DNA from: Takashimella koratensis
Taxonomy: Eukaryota; Basidiomycota; Tremellomycetes; Trichosporonales; Tetragoniomycetaceae
Reading direction: 5' to 3'
Assembly (NCBI GenBank): GCA_003116875.1
Contig: BCKT01000003.1
Span: 871,143-935,142, forward strand
DNA length: 64,000 nucleotides
Part shown: positions 55,801 through 64,000 of the stretch, one piece after another
Layout: each line of letters begins with the position of its first letter
Numbering within the stretch: the stretch's first letter is position 1
Notes under the pieces: model-generated
Databases searched by the model: none
What the model was told of the DNA's origin: nothing
Seen by the model: only the letters and a program-made list of their open reading frames with translations
Made by a program: the position numbers and the translations under genes

Positions 55801-58081
55801 CGACCGAAGCAAGGTTGCCGGCGATGGCAGACGGAACACCGTTGAGCGCGCTAGCAGCCGAGGCGATCGGAGCAGCAGCAGACTGGAGCTGGCCGGCAAC
55901 GGCGGAGGGAAGACCCTGGACACCCGAAGCGATGGACGCGATAGGGGCAGCAGCAGACTGGAGCTGACCCGCAACGGCCGAAGGAACGCCCTGGAGACCC
56001 GAGGCGATCGAAGCAACGGGGGCCGCAGCGGACTGGAGCTGACCGGCAATGGCGGAGGGAACACCCTGAACGTTGGAGGCAACGGAGGCGAGGTTGCCCG
56101 CAATGGCCGAGGGGACACCGTTCAGAGCGCTAGCAGCGGAGGCAAGCGGCGCCGCAGCGGACTGAAGCTGACCCGGAACGCCAGCGAGGCCCGAGGCAAG
56201 AGCGGACGGGACAGCCTGGACACCAGACGCAATCGAGGCGATCGGGGCGGCGGCAGACTGAAGTTGCCCAGCGACCGCAGAGGGGACGCCCTGCAGGCCC
56301 GAAGCGATAGACGCAACAGGCGCGGCAGCAGACTGGAGCTGACCTGCAATCGCAGACGGGACACCCTGGACGTTGGAAGCAACCGAGGCGACGTTACCGG
56401 CAATGGCCGAAGGGACGCCGTTGAGCGCGCTCGCCGCCGAAGCAAGAGGAGCAGCGGCGGACTGGAGCTGGCCAGCGACAGCGGAGGGAACACCCTGGAC
56501 ACCGGAAGCGACCGAGGCGATGGGAGCGGCAGCGGACTGAAGCTGACCCGCAATTACGGACGGCGCACCCTGGAGAGCGGACGCGGCGGACGCAAGGGGG
56601 GCGGCGGCAGACTGGAGTTGGCCAGCGATCGCGGAAGGGGCGTTCTGAATGCCCGAAGCGACGGAAGCGATCGGGGCGGCCGCGGACTGGAGCTGGCCAG
56701 CAATCGCCGAAGGAGCGTTCTGCAAGGCAGAGACACCCGAGGCGATCGGCGCAGCAGCGGACTGGAGCTGACCGGCGATGGCGGACGGGGCGTTCTGGAG
56801 AGCAGAGACGCCTGAAGCGACGGGGGCGGCGGCCGAAGCGAGACCGCTGAAGACCGCGGGCGGGACGTTCTGGAACGCCGAGACGGCCGAGGCAACAGCG
56901 GCGGACTGGCCAGCCTGGAACGCGGACGCAGCCGAGGCGATGGGAGCAGCCGCAGACTGGAGTTGACCAGCGATCGCCGAGGGAGCGTTCTGAAGAGCAG
57001 AGACACCCGAGGCGATAGGGGCAGCAGCGGACTGGAGCTGACCAGCGACGGCAGAGGGCGCTTTCTGGAGAGCTGAAGCACCGGCAGCGGCAGCCGAGGC
57101 GAGTGGCGCAGCGGCAGAAGAAAGGCCAGCAGCGACAGCCGAAGGCGCGTTCTGGAGAGCGCTAGCAGCCGACGCGATGGGGGCGGCAGCGGACTGCAGA
57201 GCGGATGGGGCGTTCTGAAGCGCAGAGGCACCGGCGGCGGCGGCGGACGCAAGGGGCGCCGCAGCCGACGAGAGACCAGCAGCAACGGCCGAGGGAGCGT
57301 TCTGCAGAGCGCTAGCGGCGGAGGCGACGGGGGCAGCGGCCGACTGCAGGTTGGCAGCAGCGGACGAGAGACCGCCGGCGACGGCGGACGGGACGTTCTG
57401 GAGCGCAGAGGCACCAGCAGCGGCGGCCGAGTTGAGGGGCGCAGCGGCCGAAGAGAGACCCGCAGCGACAGCCGAGGGAGCGTTCTTGATGGCCGACGCA
57501 GCCGAAGCGACGGGGGCAGCAGCCGACTGAAGGTTAGCCGCGGCCGACGAGAGCGCAGCGGCAGCGGCAGAAGGGCCAGCCTGGAGGGCGGAGGCACCGG
57601 CGGCGGCCGCCGAAGCGAGGGGCGCAGCGGCGGACGAGAGACCAGCAGCGACCGCAGACGGCGCGTTCTGGAGAGCCGAAGCCGCCGAGGCGACAGGAGC
57701 GACAGCCGACGAGAGAGCGGCAGCGGCGGCGGACGGCGCGTTCTGCAGAGCCGAGGCGGCAGACGCAACGGGGGCAGCAGCGGAGGAGATGGCACCAGCG
57801 ATGCTCGAGGGAGCGTGGGCGGCGGCCGAGGCGGCCGACGCAGCCGACGCAGCGAGAGCTGACGCCGCGGAAGCAGCCGAAGCGGCAGCCTTGGAGGCGG
57901 CAGCGGCTTGCGAGGCGGAGGCCGAGGACTGGGCGGCAGCAGCGTTCGAGGCGACGGCGCTCGGGATGGTCGGGAGGTCGTTGTTGAGGCTAAGAACAGC
58001 GAGGCCCGGGATACCAATGTTGAGCGGGGCGGCCTGGACGGCGAGCGCCGGGAGGAGGGTAAGGAGAGCGGCAGACTTCAT
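52829..58081 (-). CDS. Giant secreted Ala/Ser-rich repeat protein, function unknown
   Basis: One uninterrupted exon of 1750 codons, the only intronless gene seen here. The N-terminus MKSAALLTLLPALAVQAAPL is a signal peptide with a likely cut at VQA-AP. Residues about 20-88 are Ala/Ser-rich. From about 90 to 1440 come tandem imperfect repeats, typically VPSAIAGQLQSAAAP then VASIASGLQG (25 residues), mixed with 18-residue units such as VPSAIAGNLASVASNVQG and longer units in the N-terminal part. Repeats are made almost only of A, S, V, I, L, G, Q, N and P; charged and aromatic residues are rare and I saw no Cys. After residue 1440 follow a Gly-rich segment (GGLLGALGGLLGGLG) and a unique domain of about 250 residues with helical heptad-like stretches (VNELNTVVQQLNGIQSTL). 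No GPI-type hydrophobic tail is visible (it ends DPTANVNL). I recognise no family. A surface-active or wall-coating role is only inference. Confidence 0.8.
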   Translation of the reverse strand: MKSAALLTLLPALAVQAAPLNIGIPGLAVLSLNNDLPTIPSAVASNAAAAQSSASASQAAAASKAAASAASAASALAASAASAASAAAHAPSSIAGAISSAAAPVASAASALQNAPSAAAAALSSAVAPVASAASALQNAPSAVAAGLSSAAAPLASAAAAGASALQAGPSAAAAALSSAAANLQSAAAPVASAASAIKNAPSAVAAGLSSAAAPLNSAAAAGASALQNVPSAVAGGLSSAAANLQSAAAPVASAASALQNAPSAVAAGLSSAAAPLASAAAAGASALQNAPSALQSAAAPIASAASALQNAPSAVAAGLSSAAAPLASAAAAGASALQKAPSAVAGQLQSAAAPIASGVSALQNAPSAIAGQLQSAAAPIASAASAFQAGQSAAVASAVSAFQNVPPAVFSGLASAAAPVASGVSALQNAPSAIAGQLQSAAAPIASGVSALQNAPSAIAGQLQSAAAPIASVASGIQNAPSAIAGQLQSAAAPLASAASALQGAPSVIAGQLQSAAAPIASVASGVQGVPSAVAGQLQSAAAPLASAASALNGVPSAIAGNVASVASNVQGVPSAIAGQLQSAAAPVASIASGLQGVPSAVAGQLQSAAAPIASIASGVQAVPSALASGLAGVPGQLQSAAAPLASAASALNGVPSAIAGNLASVASNVQGVPSAIAGQLQSAAAPVASIASGLQGVPSAVAGQLQSAAAPIASIASGVQGLPSAVAGQLQSAAAPIASAASALNGVPSAIAGNLASVASNVQGVPSAVAGQLQSAVAPVASIASGIQAVPSALASNLAGVPSAVAGQLQSAAAPVASIASGLQGVPSALAGQLQSAAAPIASAASALNGVPSALAGNLASVASNVQGVPSAIAGQLQSAAAPIASIASGVQGVPSALAGQLQSAAAPLASAASALNGVPSALAGNLASVASNVQGVPSAIAGQLQSAAAPIASIASGVQGVPSALAGQLQSAAAPVASIASGLQAVPSALAGNLASVASNVQGVPSAIAGQLQSAVAPVASIASGIQAVPSALAGQLQSAAAPVASIASGLQAVPSALAGNLASVASNVQGVPSALAGQLQSAAAPVASIASGLQAVPSALAGNLASVASNVQGVPSALAGQLQSAAAPVASIASGLQGVPSALAGQLQSAAAPVASIASGLQAVPSALAGNLASVASNVQGVPSAIAGQLQSAAAPVASIASGLTGNLASVASGVQAVPSVLAGDLKSAAAPVASIASGLQAVPSALAGNLASVASNVQGVPSAIAGQLQSAAAPLASVASGLTGNLASVASGVQAVPSVLAGDLKSAAAPVASIASGLQAVPSALAGNLASVASNVQGVPSALAGQLQSAAAPLASVASGLSGNLASVASNVQAVPSALTGNLKSAAAPIASVASGLTGNLASVASGVQAVPSALSGDLKSVASNVQAVPSAVKSAVTPVVSKVSGGLLGALGGLLGGLGNDVKSVTALVGGTIPSAVASLVNPVGPLASGLGSNVAKVVDGVVGVPSALLNDGIPAALETVASVVTGDILGGNYKISVTGVPTQIVASPTGSGFISVATTTASVAAGETDYLSLLDSGLAGWGGTMTLTALDPLSTALPTTLIQQLNGYISGLKPVSVTDAVNELNTVVQQLNGIQSTLASDLSTAVNIPGIASYAAQLVDNINTYLNELPAAIQATVDLVTIAGQVDTALASVLTGLEGSVIGGTTLLNALYVDTLVSLNNINALLVKTFAVLPADPTANVNL
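53760..57815 (-). repeat. Coding tandem repeat, 75-nt main unit with 54-, 63-, 87- and 96-nt variants
   Basis: The repeat array of the secreted protein covers about 4.05 kb, about 54 lengths of 75 nt. Copies differ mainly at third positions and by conservative I/V/L and S/A swaps. Length variants are all multiples of three. Order is regional: longer units near the N-terminus and mixed 25/18-residue units towards the C-terminus. Confidence 0.88.
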
Positions 58082-58410
58082 TTTGTTTTTTTGTGGGTTT
58101 AAGTGGTTAAGTAATTAAAAAAAAGTTGAACAAGGAAAGTGGTGGGCCGTGAAGGTGAAGGTGAGGACAAGGCACTGGGCGATGTGTATGCGATGGCTTC
58201 AAGCCGGTGCGAGTGAAGGCGACGAGTGAGAAGAAGGGGTTGGTGAAAGAAAACGAAAGTGAAAGAGTGTGGGCAACGTCCTGCGTTGAAGTGTTGAAAA
58301 CGATCGGTCCTACGCTGTGGGGGTAGCGAAAAGACTGGTTGAAAGAATGAGAGTCTGGGGTGGGGGAATAGAGAAGAAAGAGAAAAGGGGGATCGGCGTC
58401 GATGCATTTC

Positions 58411-58416
58411 TTTATA
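58411..58416 (-). promoter_or_regulatory. TATA box of the repeat-protein gene
   Basis: TATAAA on the minus strand, 330 bases before the ATG at 58081, followed downstream by a CT-rich leader and an A-rich start context (AAAAAAACAAAATG). It is the clearest TATA element seen in the window and suggests strong or regulated expression. Confidence 0.55.
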
Positions 58417-59091
58417 GCCTGGGTAGGCTAGCACCGACCTGGATCCCATTCTGTGGAATTGTCAGCTCGGAACGACCATGCAGAGTGTCATTGAGAGGTA
58501 CCGGGTGGTCAACGGCTCTGGTCAGTCGCCGAGCCACCTTGCATGATCACCGCAACCGGATGGGTTGGGTCATGAACCAGAGTGAGTGGCACCTGCTCTC
58601 TGACTTCTATTGTAGCGATCGGTGGGCGATAGAATTAGAACGAGAGAGCAGGGTTGCAAAGAGGAGGCACAGGGGAGAAGAGGAGGAGGAGGTGGTGGTG
58701 GTGGTGGTGATCAATGGGCGACTCACCTGTTGGATGTTTCGTACCTCCCAAGTGGGGGGAGGGGCTGAGGTGAGGTGGGGGCGAAAGAGGGCACACGGAG
58801 CAACGATGCGGCATGTCCTGTAGAAGCAGGGAGGTCTGGACGGTATGGTGGCGCCTATCAGTGTTAACTTTAATGACCATTGGTAATTCAGAAGGGTTGG
58901 AACTAATTCTGAAGACGGTCAGTTGGCGAGTTCATGAGTAGGTCTCGGTGAGGACGTTGCAGGTGGGTGGTCGGTCGTGAGTAGGGGAGGTAGAGAGAAG
59001 GGGAGGCTAACGCCGGGTTGATCCCCTTGAATCAAAGTGGGTCGAGATTGAATCCAGGCCCCGGCTCGTTCCTTCTCCTCTCCCGAGGCTA

Positions 59092-59112
59092 CCTCCATTC
59101 TTGGAATGGAGG
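59092..59112. repeat. Perfect 9-bp inverted repeat with 3-base loop
   Basis: CCTCCATTC, loop TTG, GAATGGAGG. It lies alone in the intergenic region about 1 kb upstream of the repeat-protein start. Confidence 0.9.
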
Positions 59113-59492
59113 GAAGACGTCGGTCGATTCATTGCCTCTGGCTAGTAGCGCTTGCGAGGGTTCCTAGAATGGACGAAGGGCGTCGGCCGTTAGTCCTATC
59201 CGGCGGCAGAAAGGTGGAGGTCGTGAGTCCTGCTGGATGGCGCGCGAGGCAGAGTGAATGGGAGGGTGTGGACTGGGGTATGGAAGGGGGGGAAGGGGAA
59301 GGAGGAGAGGATGGAGTTGACCATATGCGGACGGTGAGCGGGGGATGTTTGAGATGTCAAGGGAATGAATAGGACGGCGAGAGTGTCGATCCCATTGACC
59401 TTGGAACCGGTAGGATAGAGTACATGAGCAATTGAGTCGTGTTCAGTGCTGATAACCGTGAGCGAGGTGTGCATGGAGGGGTGGGGTGGGGG

Positions 59493-59515
59493 CGGATGGA
59501 TGGATGGATGGATGG
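59493..59515 (+). repeat. (GGAT)n short tandem repeat
   Basis: About five and a half copies of GGAT in noncoding sequence. Confidence 0.9.
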
Positions 59516-60911
59516 TGAGAAGGGAGAGAGGATCCTGGTTGAATGGGAGCGGTTTCAATTGGGGGCTGGTGCCATGTCTCAATTAGTCGCTCGATTAGGA
59601 ATTATTCGTGTATCATTAGCAGCCATTACACCCAATTACAACCGTCACCAATTTATGCACACACCGGACACCTCTCAGCGTTCGTGGCGCCCAAACCCAC
59701 CGTGGCACTCGAGCACGACATGTAAGTCCACAGACTCACTCCTTCACTCCTTGACTCACCCCGCTTAGCTTAGAAACCCACTATCGCACGCTATACCTCC
59801 CTCTATCAGTCTCATTTTGCACCCTGGGACATGACACCATTCCGTCCTCACCCATCCTGATCAACCCATCCCTTGAACTTTAGCTTACCGCACGTGCGGC
59901 TGCTCTCCATCAACTCGGGCGAGGCGAGAGGATTCAACTCTGCGCTCACTCAGCCGCAACAGTGGCGCTGTTCCAGTGAAGTTGGTACGCTATTAAACCT
60001 TGTTCTCACAGACGGACCTGATTCTTAAAGCTGATTGTTATGAGCGGTGTGCCGCCAAGGTATTTGTCAGCCTTTCCCACTTGAGACATGGACCTTCTGG
60101 AGCTATTTCTCTTCTCGTCTTGCATGCTCGCTGTCCTATCCTTCCCCTCTCCCCTTGCCTCTTGCAACCCTCACCATGTCTCAGCATACGCATGCCGTCA
60201 ACCTTGCTCGCTCTGAGACCAAACCTACCACCATACCCTTTACCGCTAAGCGGACAACCCGGGGTATTCCTCCCTCTCTCTCTCGGGCCCCGCAATTGCA
60301 ATCGCTCAACTCTAAGTTTGACCCGAGCAACCGCTTTGTTGCAGACGCCGAACCCCCAGTCGATCGGAGAGCACGTACGCCTCCACTGTCAGTCACACAA
60401 AATCAAGTTTGTTCGAGACTGGCCGTCAATCAGTGAGAGAGACGAAACACGCCCGCCGTCTCTTGAGAGTGGCAGGATTCAACGGCGATCATGTTCTCAG
60501 ATCTCTTCACAGGATCATCCACAGATCGTCGAAGGATCGCTTGTCTCAATAAACTAGACGCCACACCGAGGTGTTCACTTATCGTTGCTTGCGGACATGG
60601 AGACGCTGGCCTCTCCGTCGCCGGTGTTCACGGGCATCAGTGACCGCTGATGTGATCCCGACAGTCTGGCAAAGGCTCCCTATCACAGCGAGCTCCTGTT
60701 CCCGAGAATAACGGTAGGTACATGCACACAATTGGTCACAAAAAGAAGCGGCGGCCGAAAACAGCGCCGTGATTACAGTACTGAATGGTGCCCAAAGTCG
60801 TAGAATAGGCGTTGAAATGGTCGTAAAAAGTCGTGGTCTTGGTGGTAACAAACGTGCGCCTGGCTCTCCTTGCGTGAGATACACGCTGTCCCTCTTTCGC
60901 ATGGCCGCAGG

Positions 60912-62288
60912 CTATCCTGCTCGTTCAATACGAGCGCCACCTCCAGGTCCATAATCAGAGTACCTAGGCCGTTTAGCGTGGCGGATAATGTCCTTGTCGT
61001 CAAAGTTATGCAACCCCGTTCGGTTCCTAGGCACCGAGGGCGGCGAGGCAGCCGCGGTGTATTCTGGGCCTGTAGATGGTGGGAGTCCGGAAGAGGGTAA
61101 CGACGAACGTGGTCTTTTCTTCTGGATAGGCTCGGCCTCTCCGAGAGACGGGATGTTTCGAGGCACGGTAGGGATGCTGGGCGGAAGAGGGCTTACAAGC
61201 GGGCGAGGAGCGGGTTCGGATTGTCGCGGCTGGCGAGCGACTGGCTGGTTGACAGGTGTGACCATGGATCCCGCTGGCAAGGTGTGCTGAAGAGCAGTAA
61301 GCGTAATCAGACATGTCAAGAGGGGCCTCTTTGCTCACTCTTCGATTTGAGGGTTCCGAGTCTGGTAGAATCCGTGAGGGGGTTTGGTCGTTTGACGAGA
61401 ATATGGCGGTGAAAACGGTGTAGTCGTTGACTACCCGCTCGGCCTCTCTCAGCATCTTGCCCGCGATCAGGTTGAGCGTCTTTTCATCTTTAGGGAACAA
61501 GGATACCGATGACTTGCCGCGACTTTAGGATCAGAAGAGTCAGCTCGGATCTGCCAGGTGATGCTAGAACCAGAAGGGGGAGATGAACCGGGTTTCCAGC
61601 CGACCCACCTGACAGCATCCTGTGCGTCCTCGAGCCAGCCCAATGCGTCTTTACGATACTTTTGGACCGTCGCGATGTCATCGGCCGTTTTCAAGATCTG
61701 GTTGAAGAGCAGTGGCTGGTTCATGGGCGCGATGATATCTTCTGGATCGAGTTGAGGGAAGTAGGCATCGATCAGTCGTCCAACACCGCGAGCGTCGAGC
61801 TTTTTCCGACGAAGAGATGCAAGTACGTGCTGTTTGACTTGTCAGCTCCCAGCACGGTGATTGAGTTTCGTAGTTGACGGGTTGAAATTCACATGCTTTC
61901 GCAGCTCCAGCGAGAGCCCAAACATGACGTTCGATCGCCCTGACTGAGCCATCTTATCCACTACGTCGATATCTTCCTTCCTCATTCCACCCATCGCAAC
62001 TACCATCTCTTCTGGGCCATTATCGAGCTGAGCGAGGATTCCGATCTGGATAGCTAAAGCGCGATGGGCCTCGTACTGGATCCGGCCCGCGACGAGCTCG
62101 AGGTGGGCGAAGAGCTGGAGGAGGGATGGAAGGGCTTTGAGGAGAGGGGTGGGGAGGATGTGTGCGCGGACAGCGTCAAGGATGAGCGAGATGGAGGCCA
62201 GAGGTCGCGCTGGCGAGACCATGGGGCTGCCGCGAGGGAGGGCAGAGGCCGGGGATGCCATAGTGGACGGTGAATCTCGACCCAACAT
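60912..62288 (-). CDS. Conserved-looking helical protein with basic C-terminus, function unknown
   Basis: Four exons on the minus strand: 62288-61893, 61829-61609, 61522-61339 and 61286-60912; 391 residues. I do not recognise the family. Residues 1-270 look helical and ordered: LLQLFAHLELVAGRIQYEAH, LAIQIGILAQLDNGPEEMV, DVVDKMAQSGRSNVMFGLSL, LRKHHVLASLRRKKLDARGV and DALGWLEDAQDAV. The last 120 residues are disordered and Pro/Arg/Ser-rich, with IQKKRPRSS and RHAKRPRYSDYG, which could be nuclear localisation signals. Introns are GT-AG and all phases close. ATG 62261 (MASPASALP) has a better start context than ATG 62288 and may be the true start. The gene diverges from the histone chaperone gene with only 209 bases between start codons, so they may be co-expressed. 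Confidence 0.68.
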
Positions 62289-62497
62289 AATTACAGAAAA
62301 ACAGAAACACGAACATTACGCGACTGGACATGAATAAACCGGTGTGATAAATAGCAAGGACGGATGAATATTAGAATGTGGCTATGTGTATCCTAGTGAT
62401 TCGCGGAAACTGCGAGCGAGCACGTCGCCTTTACTTGAATCCCTCTCCCTCTCCCTCTCCTTCTCCATCCAACACCCAACCATCAGCTTCTAATACC
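62289..62497. promoter_or_regulatory. Compact bidirectional promoter
   Basis: 209 bases between the start codons of the unknown helical protein and the NAP-family gene, with a CT-rich tract (CCCTCTCCCTCTCC) at about 62442-62465 on the NAP side. Confidence 0.5.
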
Positions 62498-63761
62498 ATG
62501 GCAGACACCAAACTCCAAGTCCAGGACGAGGAGCGCCTCAACAATATCATCGTCTCGCTCAGCGACGGTCAGTCTCTGGTCCTCTCACATCTCTCCACCA
62601 CCTTCCTCGCTTCCCTAGTCTTTACCGCTCTCTGGCCCTGGCTGGGGCAACTCTGCTGACCCCTCTTAGCCAACAAGGACAAGCACGTCCGCGCACTGCG
62701 GTACCATGCCCAAGAGACTCTCGATTTCCTCAACCTCATTCGACCAAACGTCAAAGAGATTCCAAACTTCTGGCGCACGGCTCTGGTACGTCACTGGCGC
62801 CCCTCGGTCCCCTTTCCCTTTTTGATCTCGTACCTTCCCACCCCTTGCATCCTCGGTATTCTCCGTACCTTCACCTGATGGCGTCGTATGTGACCTTTCA
62901 CAATGCTGTGGGCAGCAGCTGACCACTTGTCACAGCTCAACCACACGTTGATTGCCCAGCAGGCGAGCTTGTCGGCCGACGTCGATGCCCTCGGTTACCT
63001 CTCCGAGATTGAACTCAAGCAGGACCCACAGGACCCGCGTCCCTTCGAGCTGATCTTTGTAAGTTTTCTCATCCATTCCCAAGCGATTATAACAGCTTGA
63101 CTGACCTGGCTATCTTCTCCAACTTTCCTTGCAGCACTTTGCGGAGAACCCTTATTTCTCCAACTCGACGTTGAGTAAGAGCTATACATTGCCAAAGGGG
63201 ATCGAGGCGGCCCCATCGGACGGCGAGATCACCGACGACCTGCGCCTCTTTGAGCCTGATCAGCTCGTCTCCTCTGTGAGTTGCCTCCAGGATTATCAAA
63301 GCCATTACATGTGGTTGGAAGATGGAACGCTAAACCTTGTCACAGGCAATGAAGATTGACTGGAAAGAGGGCAAGAACCTCTGCGACAAGCACCCGCGGG
63401 CGGTCGTCGGTGACGAAGACGAGTTTGACGGTGACCCGGGATCGTTCTTCTGGTTCTTCACCAACGAGTCGGACCCTTTCGTGGTGAGTGTCCTCTCTTA
63501 ATCAAATCAGTTTTATACCCTTCATTCTTGTGCCCTCTGTTTGCAGTAGTGTCTGACCAAACTGGACGATAGCTCGGACACTCGATCGTCCAGGACGTCT
63601 TGACCGACCCCGTCATGTACTACGAGAACGAGGGAGACAATTGCGAAGGCGACGAATATGACTCGGAAGATGAGGAAGATGAGGAGGACGAGGATGAGAT
63701 TGACCTCGAAGACGAGGACGACGAGCCCCCGAAGAAGAAAACCCGCACGAACGGCGAATGA
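62498..63761 (+). CDS. SET/NAP-family histone chaperone
   Basis: Six exons: 62498-62567, 62670-62785, 62936-63058, 63135-63275, 63346-63483 and 63573-63761; 258 residues. NAP/SET proteins bind histones H2A-H2B or H3-H4 and help nucleosome assembly. The N-terminal dimerisation helix is followed by LDFLNLIRPNVKEIPNFWRT, then LGYLSEIELKQDPQDP, FELIFHFAENPYFSNSTLSK, IDWKEGKNLC, GSFFWFF and ESDPF, the family's blocks in order. The tail is strongly acidic (EGDEYDSEDEEDEEDEDE) and ends in a basic nuclear signal (PPKKKTRTNGE). The short N-terminus and IPNFW block suggest the SET/Vps75 branch rather than Nap1. All junctions are GT-AG. Confidence 0.91.
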
Positions 63762-64000
63762 TCATGGCTCCCAGAGTTCCTCAACGCCAAAGTCGTCGTC
63801 CTTCGTGGTTGAGGGCATGATGGAAAATAAAGTCGTGAAGATAAATTCAATCTCAAAACGCAGTGTGGTCGAATCAAGTTTGTTGAGATCGTTTGCGATT
63901 TTGTGTCTTACTGAAACACGTCGTTGCAGGCTTACATATCCTTCTAAAAACAAACCGTAGCAAGCTGTCCATGTTGGTCCCGTAGAAGGGTTCGATGTCA

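Larger units (their letters stand above)
58082..60911. other. Intergenic, 2.8 kb, upstream of the repeat-protein gene
   Basis: The largest gene-poor stretch. On the minus strand TATAAA at 58416-58411 (GGCTATAAAGA) is a good TATA box for the repeat-protein gene, giving a leader of roughly 300 nt that is CT-rich and ends A-rich next to the ATG. There is a perfect hairpin at 59092-59112 and a GGAT repeat at 59493-59515. A small plus-strand frame from ATG 60176 to stop 60436 (86 residues, MSQHTHAVNLARSETKP...) has a pyrimidine-rich leader but no recognised family; I do not call it a gene. Confidence 0.45.

Noticed and set aside
53760..57815. Regularly spaced repeats that might suggest a CRISPR-like or satellite array
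   Set aside because: The units are contiguous, without unique spacers, and keep one long reading frame, so this is a coding minisatellite in a eukaryotic gene.
53174..57996. Long plus-strand and other-frame minus open frames opposite or inside the repeat gene (Arg/Gly/Asp- or Arg/Pro/Ser/Leu-rich, up to 487 residues)
   Set aside because: They mirror the 75-nt repeat in other frames, have biased low-complexity composition and no signal peptide or motif. Only the 1750-codon frame has a coherent start, signal peptide and unique C-terminal domain.
58550..58620. A 35-base stretch that looks like an intron (GTGAGTGG...CTGAC...TGTAG)
   Set aside because: No flanking frame with coding character. 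Probably a chance match in promoter DNA.
59574..59780. Possible exon ending at GTAAGT (59722) in the 58-61 kb gap
   Set aside because: Joining it to any downstream AG gave short frames without motif or quick stops.
60176..60436. Small plus-strand frame of 86 residues
   Set aside because: It has a plausible leader and ATG context but no recognised motif, and the downstream splice signals lead nowhere. Not enough support to call a gene.

Overview
The window is nuclear DNA of a filamentous or yeast-like fungus, most likely a basidiomycete. It is GC-rich and carries single-copy eukaryotic genes. The genes are split by many short introns (mostly 50-130 nt) with GTGAGT/GTAAGT donors, CTGAC/CTAAC branch points and CAG/TAG acceptors. 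Promoters and leaders are CT-rich. I rebuilt 17 complete protein genes plus one cut by the left edge, about 115 coding exons in all. Junctions were chosen by hand so that each codon phase closes and the joined protein matches its family. I saw no rRNA, tRNA, CRISPR or recognisable transposon.

Layout, left to right. A partial DUF218/YdcF-like gene (-, 1-672) diverges from STE14 (+, 1176-2577). STE14 converges on the ribosome-assembly gene SSF1 (-, 2837-4601), which diverges from a large-subunit catalase (+, 5484-8778). Four plus-strand genes follow: a six-finger CCCH protein (9938-13257), a large AlkB-family dioxygenase with extra zinc-binding and possible SRA-like modules (13890-19019), a Whi5/Nrm1-like candidate (21047-22410) and a dual hybrid histidine kinase (23775-29106). 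Then come a DUF676-type lipase (-, 29782-31712), APC5 (+, 31966-35218), a membrane-anchored SGNH hydrolase (-, 35616-38215), the fission dynamin DNM1 (-, 39246-42359), the NuA4 scaffold EAF1/VID21 (+, 43240-48116), mitochondrial ribosomal protein bL32m (-, 48543-49437), fumarase (+, 49779-52157), a 1750-residue secreted repeat protein (-, 52829-58081), a nuclear-looking protein of unknown function (-, 60912-62288) and a SET/NAP-family histone chaperone (+, 62498-63761).

Most of the window is housekeeping: prenyl-protein processing, ribosome assembly in nucleus and mitochondrion, the TCA cycle, mitochondrial fission, peroxide detoxification, cell-cycle control (APC/C, possibly G1/S repression), chromatin (NuA4, NAP) and two-component signalling. 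These genes do not form one pathway or a biosynthetic cluster.

Three loci stand out. (1) The secreted repeat protein is free of cysteine and almost free of charge in its repeats. Its unit lengths of 18, 21, 25, 29 and 32 residues are all close to whole numbers of alpha-helical turns, and its large hydrophobic residues fall on one face. (2) The AlkB-family protein joins a possible base-recognition module, two zinc clusters and a dioxygenase core interrupted by a long insert. (3) The dual kinase has two complete histidine kinase-receiver sets in one chain and uses a GC-AG intron. Smaller points are complementary poly-G and poly-C tracts in two catalase introns that flank an in-frame block of exons, and a strong internal start codon behind the fumarase targeting peptide.
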